Assembly: GCA_934552695.1 (NCBI GenBank)
Contig: CAKTER010000041.1
Span: forward strand, 1-11,040
Reading direction: 5' to 3'
Length of the DNA: 11,040 bases
Source: an uncultured Eubacteriales bacterium
Lineage (GTDB): Bacteria; Bacillota; Clostridia; Lachnospirales; Anaerotignaceae
The notes beneath the pieces are model-generated. The model was not told where the DNA came from and made no database searches. It saw only the letters and a program-made list of their open reading frames with translations. Of the stretch, positions 7,350 through 11,040 are shown in pieces. Made by a program: the position numbers and the translations under genes. How positions within the stretch are numbered: position 1 is the first letter of the stretch; every line of letters begins with the position of its first letter.

Positions 7350-7381
7350 GGCAGGGAAATGATCCCCCGCTCCTCCCTGCC
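7350..7381 (-). other. Stem-loop in the clpP-clpX intergenic leader
   Basis: GGCAGGGA (7350-7357) and TCCCTGCC (7374-7381) form a perfect 8-bp stem with a 16-nt loop, ending 34 nt before the clpX start. On the minus strand it is followed by CCTCTTTGTATTTTTG, a T-rich but interrupted stretch. It could be an attenuator, a weak terminator or an mRNA processing or stability hairpin; the sequence does not decide between these. Confidence 0.4.
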
Positions 7382-7433
7382 ATCCGTTATTGTTGAGGAA
7401 GCTTTGCTAAGCCGCTGCCAAGCCCCTCTGTGC

Positions 7434-7449
7434 AAGGCCCGGAGGCCTT
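7434..7449 (-). other. Short perfect hairpin just after clpP
   Basis: AAGGCC (7434-7439) pairs with GGCCTT (7444-7449) around a four-base loop, beginning 10 nt after the clpP stop codon. No T-run follows on the minus strand, so it is not a convincing terminator in the direction of clpX; it may protect or process the mRNA. Confidence 0.35.
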
Positions 7450-7459
7450 TTGCGTTTCC

Positions 7460-7868
7460 TTACTTTGTCCCAACTTCCTGCGGGCGGGTAATCACATGGT
7501 CTACCAGTCCGTAGGCCACAGCCTCGTCCGCCGTCATGTAGTTATCCCGCTCGGTGTCCAGCGTCACCTGCTCCAGCGGCCGGCCGGTGTTGGCCGACAA
7601 AATCTCGTTCATCCGCTTTTTAATCCGCAGGATGTTTTCCGCCTGGATTTGGATATCGGTGGCCTGTCCCCGGGCGCCGCCGGAGGGCTGGTGAATCATA
7701 ATTTCGGCGTTGGGCAGCACAAACCGCTTGCCTTTGGCCCCGCCGGCCAGCAAAAACGCTCCCATGCTGGCAGCCAAGCCCACGCAAATGGTGGATACGT
7801 CGGGCTTAATTGTCGTAGGAGCGCTCGCCGCGGCTGGTCTGCTCCACAACCATTGGTACAAGACTCAT
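7460..7868 (-). pseudogene. clpP: clpP with an internal frame-breaking deletion (ATP-dependent Clp protease proteolytic subunit)
   Basis: ClpP is the barrel-forming serine peptidase that works with ClpX. The gene starts well: GGAGG at 7876-7880, then ATG at 7866-7868 and 19 codons of standard ClpP N-terminus ([19 protein letters not shown]). At 7811 the sequence jumps. One extra base follows the Asp codon, and the next bases encode IKPDVSTIC in another frame, corresponding to residue 84 of a normal ClpP. Aligned from memory with the B. subtilis protein, residues 20-83 are gone, a net loss near 191 nt. The original frame stops at TAA 7806-7808 after 20 codons. The rest (7810 to 7460) is intact and keeps the catalytic Ser in ASMGAF, His in MIHQP and Asp in DTERDN. 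Lost are the oxyanion GGS segment, the substrate groove and part of the ring and ClpX-docking surface. This is a deletion pseudogene or an assembly error. Confidence 0.88.
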
Positions 7869-7913
7869 GCTGAAACCTCCTATTCGTAAACGGCGCAGTC
7901 GCCTTTGTTGAAA

Positions 7914-7922
7914 AATCTAGCA
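7914..7922 (-). promoter_or_regulatory. Weak extended -10 candidate in front of clpP
   Basis: On the minus strand TGC precedes TAGATT (7919-7914), resembling the TGTGCTACAAT box before pepF. No -35 box is recognisable at 17 nt. It lies in the 91-nt gap between tig and clpP, so it could give clpP-clpX some transcription independent of tig. Confidence 0.25.
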
Positions 7923-7959
7923 CACTACTATGAACGGAGATTCCCCCACAAAAGTCTGC

Positions 7960-9246
7960 TTATTCCTCCACAGCGGCGTCTTCCACCAGCTGAATGGCCT
8001 TTTCTACGGCAACGTCCTTCTTCACGCTGGCCTTGTCCTCGTCGTTCATATACTCCAGCATCTGTTCCAGGCCAATGCCCATACGGCCGGCCATTTCTTC
8101 CACCTTGGCCTTCATTTCGTCCTCGGTAGCCTCAATCTTTTCGGCGTCTACCACGGCCTCCAGTGCCAACCGGCCCTTCACGGTGCGCTCGGCAGCCGGG
8201 AAAAAGCCCTTCTTCATTTCCTCGGGGGTGGTCCCGGCAAACTGGCAGTAGGTCTCCAGGTTCAGGCCCTGGCCGGCCAGGTTCATGGCAAACTGGTTCA
8301 GCATCCGGTCCGCCTGGGACTCAATCATTACTGCGGGCACGTCCATCTGGGCGTTCTCCACCACCTTGGTCAGCAGGGCGTCGGTCCGCTTGGACTTTTC
8401 TTCCTTTTCCTTTGCCTCTTTCAGTTTAGCCAACACATCGGCCTTATATTCCTCCAGGGTGTCAAACTCGGAAACATCCTGTGCAAACTCATCGTTCAGC
8501 TCGGGCAGCTCTTTTTCGTTAATGGCCTTCAGCTCTACGGCAAACACAGCGGCTTTCCCGGCCAGCTCCTCGGCATGATACTCGGCGGGGAAGGTCACGT
8601 TGACGTCGAACTTGTCGCCCACATTGTGGCCCACAATCTGATCCTCGAAGGTGTCGATGAAGGAATGGGAGCCCAGAGTCAGGTCGTAGCTATCGGACTG
8701 GCCGCCCTCAAAGGGTACGCCGTCCACGGTGCCCAGATAGCTGATGGTCACAATGTCATCCAGCTTGGCGGGACGGTCGGTGACCTCCACGGTGCGGGCG
8801 TTCTGCTCCCGGGCCCGGTCAATCTCGGCATTCACTTCTTCCTCGGTCACGGCCAAATCCAGCTTGGCGCAGGGCAGGCCCTTGTACTGGCCCAGGGTGA
8901 CCTCGGGACGGACGGTAACGGAGATGGTGAACTTAGCGCCCTCCTCCTTGCTGATGGCGTCCACTTCAATCTCGGGACGATCCACCACTTCCAGCGCCAG
9001 CTCCTTGATAACGCCTTCGTAGTCCTCGCTCAAAATATGGTTTACGGCGTCGTCGAACAGCACGCCCACGCCGTACTGCATTTCTACCATTTTCCGAGGC
9101 ACATGGCCCTTGCGGAAACCGGGCAGGGCAAACTGCCCCTTGTTTTTGTTGTAGGCAAACTTCAGGCCCTCCTCCAAACGTTCGGGGCCCACCTCATAAG
9201 TAAACTTTACGGTGTTTTTCTCCTTGCTCACAATGTTGGCGCTCAT
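7960..9246 (-). CDS. tig: Trigger factor (ribosome-associated chaperone, peptidyl-prolyl isomerase)
   Basis: A 428-aa chaperone that binds the ribosome exit tunnel and shields emerging chains. The ATG at 9244-9246 follows AAAGGAGGA at a good distance. The ribosome-binding signature GFRKG is at residues 43-47 in LPGFRKGHVPRK. The FKBP-type isomerase domain spans roughly residues 150-240, from DIVTISYLGTVDGVPFEGG through LGSHSFIDTFEDQIVG to FPAEYHAEELAGKAAVF. The C-terminal helical arms follow, from PELNDEFAQDVSEFDTLEEY to the acidic end. Length and order are standard. It heads the tig-clpP-clpX cluster and has its own promoter. It is followed by a 91-nt gap without a clear terminator, so read-through into clpP is likely. 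Confidence 0.97.
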   Translation of the reverse strand: MSANIVSKEKNTVKFTYEVGPERLEEGLKFAYNKNKGQFALPGFRKGHVPRKMVEMQYGVGVLFDDAVNHILSEDYEGVIKELALEVVDRPEIEVDAISKEEGAKFTISVTVRPEVTLGQYKGLPCAKLDLAVTEEEVNAEIDRAREQNARTVEVTDRPAKLDDIVTISYLGTVDGVPFEGGQSDSYDLTLGSHSFIDTFEDQIVGHNVGDKFDVNVTFPAEYHAEELAGKAAVFAVELKAINEKELPELNDEFAQDVSEFDTLEEYKADVLAKLKEAKEKEEKSKRTDALLTKVVENAQMDVPAVMIESQADRMLNQFAMNLAGQGLNLETYCQFAGTTPEEMKKGFFPAAERTVKGRLALEAVVDAEKIEATEDEMKAKVEEMAGRMGIGLEQMLEYMNDEDKASVKKDVAVEKAIQLVEDAAVEE

Positions 9247-9288
9247 ATATAATTTCCTCCTTTAAAAGCTCATACACAATTAGAAAAT

Positions 9289-9297
9289 ATTATAGCA
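9289..9297 (-). promoter_or_regulatory. Extended -10 promoter of tig
   Basis: On the minus strand TGC (9297-9295) directly precedes a perfect TATAAT (9294-9289). No good -35 is seen at 16-18 nt (TGGCTT at 9317-9312 is the best), as is common for extended -10 promoters. The leader to the tig start is about 35-40 nt. The 11-nt core TATGCTATAAT is identical to that of the DUF4364 promoter at 1463-1473. Confidence 0.7.
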
Positions 9298-9330
9298 TAG
9301 GCCCTGCAAAAAAGCCAGAAAAATTTAAAG

Positions 9331-9351
9331 AAGCGGGCGTTTTGCCCGCTT
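9331..9351 (-). terminator. Intrinsic terminator between the small membrane protein gene and tig
   Basis: AAGCGGGC (9331-9338) and GCCCGCTT (9344-9351) form a perfect 8-bp GC-rich stem with a five-base loop. Towards tig the stem is followed by CTTTAAATTTTTC. On the plus strand it is followed by TTT. It lies about 36 nt after the stop of the upstream minus-strand gene and just before the tig promoter. Confidence 0.8.
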
Positions 9352-9386
9352 TTTCCCAAAATTTTACGCTTAAATCCCACCGAAGC

Positions 9387-9743
9387 TTAATGCAACAGGT
9401 AGCTAAGCCCCAAAATGACATACAACACCCCAAACACATAGGGCATAAACATTTCTTTCAGGGGTTCTTTCCGACGGAAGCCGTTGGTCAAAATCAAAAG
9501 CTCCGAGCCATAGGCCCCGGCGCCAAAAAAGTAGGCAATCCCCTTCATAAAATAATTTACATGGGCCCGGGCCGCCGCCGGCAGCAGGGAGCCCAAAAAC
9601 AGGACGGCTGCCACCGCCACGCAAATATTCCGCAGCACCAACAGCTTTTCTTCGTGTTCATAATGGGCCGAATGCTCCCAGTTTTCGTGTTCCGGGAACT
9701 GCGGGTCGTGGCCCTTGGTTTCCAGGGGGTCGTTGTGTTCCAT
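9387..9743 (-). CDS. Small membrane protein with His/Glu-rich N-terminus, function unknown
   Basis: I do not recognise a family for this 118-aa protein. The ATG at 9741-9743 is chosen because the coding character begins there; the site before it (AGAGAGTG) is weak. The open frame extends 68 codons further upstream, but that part overlaps the promoter region and has no protein-like character. The first 32 residues are very polar, with histidines at 3, 12, 19, 24, 27 and 30 and ten acidic residues, and no cysteine. Three hydrophobic segments follow at about 38-58, 64-86 and 98-117, with a basic loop (GFRRKEPLK) between the second and third. By the positive-inside rule that loop is probably cytosolic, which would place the His-rich tail outside, though this is uncertain. 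It stands alone between its own promoter candidate and a terminator, divergent from pepF. Metal binding by the tail is possible but unproven. Confidence 0.7.
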   Translation of the reverse strand: MEHNDPLETKGHDPQFPEHENWEHSAHYEHEEKLLVLRNICVAVAAVLFLGSLLPAAARAHVNYFMKGIAYFFGAGAYGSELLILTNGFRRKEPLKEMFMPYVFGVLYVILGLSYLLH

Positions 9744-9803
9744 TCGTATCACTCTCTTTCGGGTAAATGGGGGTGGTAGCAGGATGGGACATTGTATGTT
9801 AAA

Positions 9804-9833
9804 AGCATAACACACTGTGTCCCCCGCTGACAA
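9804..9833 (-). promoter_or_regulatory. Promoter candidate of the small membrane protein gene
   Basis: On the minus strand TTGTCA (9833-9828, five of six matches to TTGACA) is separated by 18 nt from TATGCT (9809-9804, four of six matches to TATAAT). The leader to the ATG at 9743 is about 55 nt. It is placed back to back with the pepF promoter. Confidence 0.5.
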
Positions 9834-9885
9834 GGGGAAATCTGCGAATTCGGCAAAACCTCCCGGGTTTCGCCCCGCTTTTTTC

Positions 9886-9914
9886 TGGGCAAAACCCGCT
9901 GCCTGTGCTACAAT
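9886..9914 (+). promoter_or_regulatory. pepF promoter
   Basis: TACAAT (9909-9914) is preceded by TGC, making an extended -10. TGGGCA (9886-9891) sits 17 nt upstream and matches TTGACA at four of six positions. The leader to the ATG at 9937 is short, about 15-18 nt, and carries GAAAGGAGTG at 9921-9930. Confidence 0.65.
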
Positions 9915-9936
9915 ACAGGGGAAAGGAGTGTTTTGT

Positions 9937-11040
9937 ATGCTTCGCAACGAACAAAAACCGGAAAACTGCTGGGACTTGACCCGGCTTTATGCCAGCGACG
10001 CCGCTTGGGAGACCGCCCGGACGGCGCTGGAGCAAGCCCTGCCCGCCTTGGGGCAGTGGCAAGGGCGGCTGGGGGAAGGCCCCCGGGCCTTTGCCGATTG
10101 TTTGGCGGATATAAACGCCGCCGGAGAAAAACTGGAGCGGCTGTATGTGTATGCCAACCAGACCCTGCATCAGGATGCCGGGAACACCGCCGCCCAGTCC
10201 ATGGCCGACCGGGCCGAGAACCTGCTGGTGACCTACGGCGCCGTCACCGCATTTTTTGTGCCCGAGGCCCTTTCCTTGCCGGAGGAAACCCTGGCCGCCT
10301 ACGAGGCCGCCCCGGAGCTTGCCGCCTATGCCCACTTTATGGATAACCTGCGGCGGCAGGCCGCCCACACCCTATCCCCCGCCGAGGAACAGCTGCTGGC
10401 CCAAGCCCAAGAGCTGGCCGCCGGGCCGGAGCAGATTTTTGCCATGCTGAACGAGGCCGATTTGGATTTGGGGCAAATGACCGATGAAGCCGGCCAAACC
10501 GTGACCCTAACCAAGGGGCTTTATACCAAGTTTTTGGAAAGCCCGGACCGCCGGGTACGGCAGGAGGCCTACGAAAAGCTGTACAACGCCTATGGCAAGC
10601 AAAAAAATACGCTGGCCGCTATTTATGCCGCCAGCGTGAAAAAAGACGAGTTTTATGCCCGGGCCAAAAAGTACGACTCGGCCTTGGCTATGGCGCTGGC
10701 CGACGATGCCATCCCCTTGTCGGTATACGACAACCTGACGGAGTCCGTCCGGGAGGCCCTGCCCCTGCTCCACCGGTACGCCGCCCTGCGGAAGCAGCAG
10801 CTGGGGCTTACGGAGCTTTGCCCCTACGACCTGTACGTACCCCTGTGCCCGCCCCCGGCGGCTCAAATTTCCTATGCCGAAGCCAAGGAAACCGTCAAAA
10901 AGGGGCTGGCCCCCCTGGGCACCGCCTACCTGGCCCTGCTGCAAACGGGCTTTGACAGCCGGTGGATCGACGTGTACGAAAACCAGGGCAAACGCAGCGG
11001 CGCCTATTCCTGGGGCGCTTATCCCGGCCCGCCCTATGTG
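9937..11040 (+). CDS. pepF: Oligoendopeptidase F (M3 family metallopeptidase), N-terminal 368 codons, cut by window end
   Basis: PepF is a cytosolic zinc peptidase that cleaves short peptides, typically 7-17 residues, and takes part in peptide turnover. The ATG at 9937 lies eight nt after AAAGGAG (9922-9928). The frame is open to the last base of the window. The opening ENCWDLTRLYASDAAWE is the family's usual W-D-L..L-Y start. Further matches are IFAMLNEADLDLGQMTDEAG, LTKGLYTKFLESPDRRVRQE, LYNAYGKQKNTLAAIYAASV, KKYDSALAMAL, IPLSVYDNLTE and PYDLYVPL, in the family's normal order. Full-length PepF is about 600 aa. The zinc-binding HEXXH motif lies in the missing part, so catalytic competence cannot be judged. 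It is transcribed divergently from the small membrane protein gene, and no partner gene is visible. Confidence 0.93.
   Translation, partial: MLRNEQKPENCWDLTRLYASDAAWETARTALEQALPALGQWQGRLGEGPRAFADCLADINAAGEKLERLYVYANQTLHQDAGNTAAQSMADRAENLLVTYGAVTAFFVPEALSLPEETLAAYEAAPELAAYAHFMDNLRRQAAHTLSPAEEQLLAQAQELAAGPEQIFAMLNEADLDLGQMTDEAGQTVTLTKGLYTKFLESPDRRVRQEAYEKLYNAYGKQKNTLAAIYAASVKKDEFYARAKKYDSALAMALADDAIPLSVYDNLTESVREALPLLHRYAALRKQQLGLTELCPYDLYVPLCPPPAAQISYAEAKETVKKGLAPLGTAYLALLQTGFDSRWIDVYENQGKRSGAYSWGAYPGPPYV

Noticed and set aside
7460..7861. A shorter intact ClpP-like protein of 133 aa starting at TTG 7859
   Set aside because: Its first 17 residues are the normal clpP N-terminus read in a wrong frame, the normal ATG with its binding site is in the other frame, and the product would lack the oxyanion-hole segment.
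7930..9252. Long open frame (440 codons) on the plus strand opposite tig
   Set aside because: It is a mirror of trigger factor codon use: composition is rich in Gly, His, Leu and Gln with no recognisable domain, and tig on the other strand is certain.

Overview
The window looks like a chromosomal housekeeping region of a GC-rich low-GC-phylum relative, most likely a gut-type clostridium (Oscillospiraceae/Ruminococcaceae-like). The reasons are the clostridial gene order tig-clpP-clpX-lon-ysxC, strong AGGAGG-type ribosome binding sites, a Firmicutes-specific DUF4364 protein, and GC-rich codon use with CCGG-heavy intergenic DNA. I see no phage, IS element, CRISPR array, rRNA or tRNA.

Layout. 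Positions 1-274 (minus) hold the 5' part of a small alarmone synthetase (RelA/SpoT domain) gene that carries an in-frame TGA just before its conserved DIAGIR motif. A divergent plus-strand block follows: a TIGR01212/YtqA-type radical SAM protein (459-1376), then, behind an extended -10 promoter, a DUF4364 protein (1512-2066) and a short nitroreductase (2100-2612). A two-hairpin repeat-like element and a bidirectional terminator separate these from the minus-strand proteostasis block.

The proteostasis block is transcribed right to left: trigger factor (tig, 7960-9246), clpP (7460-7868), clpX (6017-7315), a terminator and a pyrimidine/purine-biased leader, then lon (3392-5728) overlapping ysxC/engB (2787-3392). 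Trigger factor handles nascent chains. ClpX unfolds substrates for ClpP, and Lon is a separate ATP-dependent protease. YsxC is a GTPase of 50S assembly. The clpP copy is broken: about 191 nt encoding residues 20-83 are missing and the two halves are out of frame, while the catalytic Ser/His/Asp region survives. A functional ClpP would have to come from elsewhere in the genome, unless this is an assembly error.

To the right are a small three-helix membrane protein with a His/Glu-rich N-terminus (9387-9743, minus) and, divergently, the first 368 codons of oligoendopeptidase F (9937 to the window end, plus).

No new multi-gene system is apparent. The points that deserve a second look are the two disrupted conserved genes, the fact that all nine visible gene ends use TAA while the only in-frame TGA interrupts a conserved protein, the repeat-like element at 2640-2687, the biased lon leader, and the small His-rich membrane protein.
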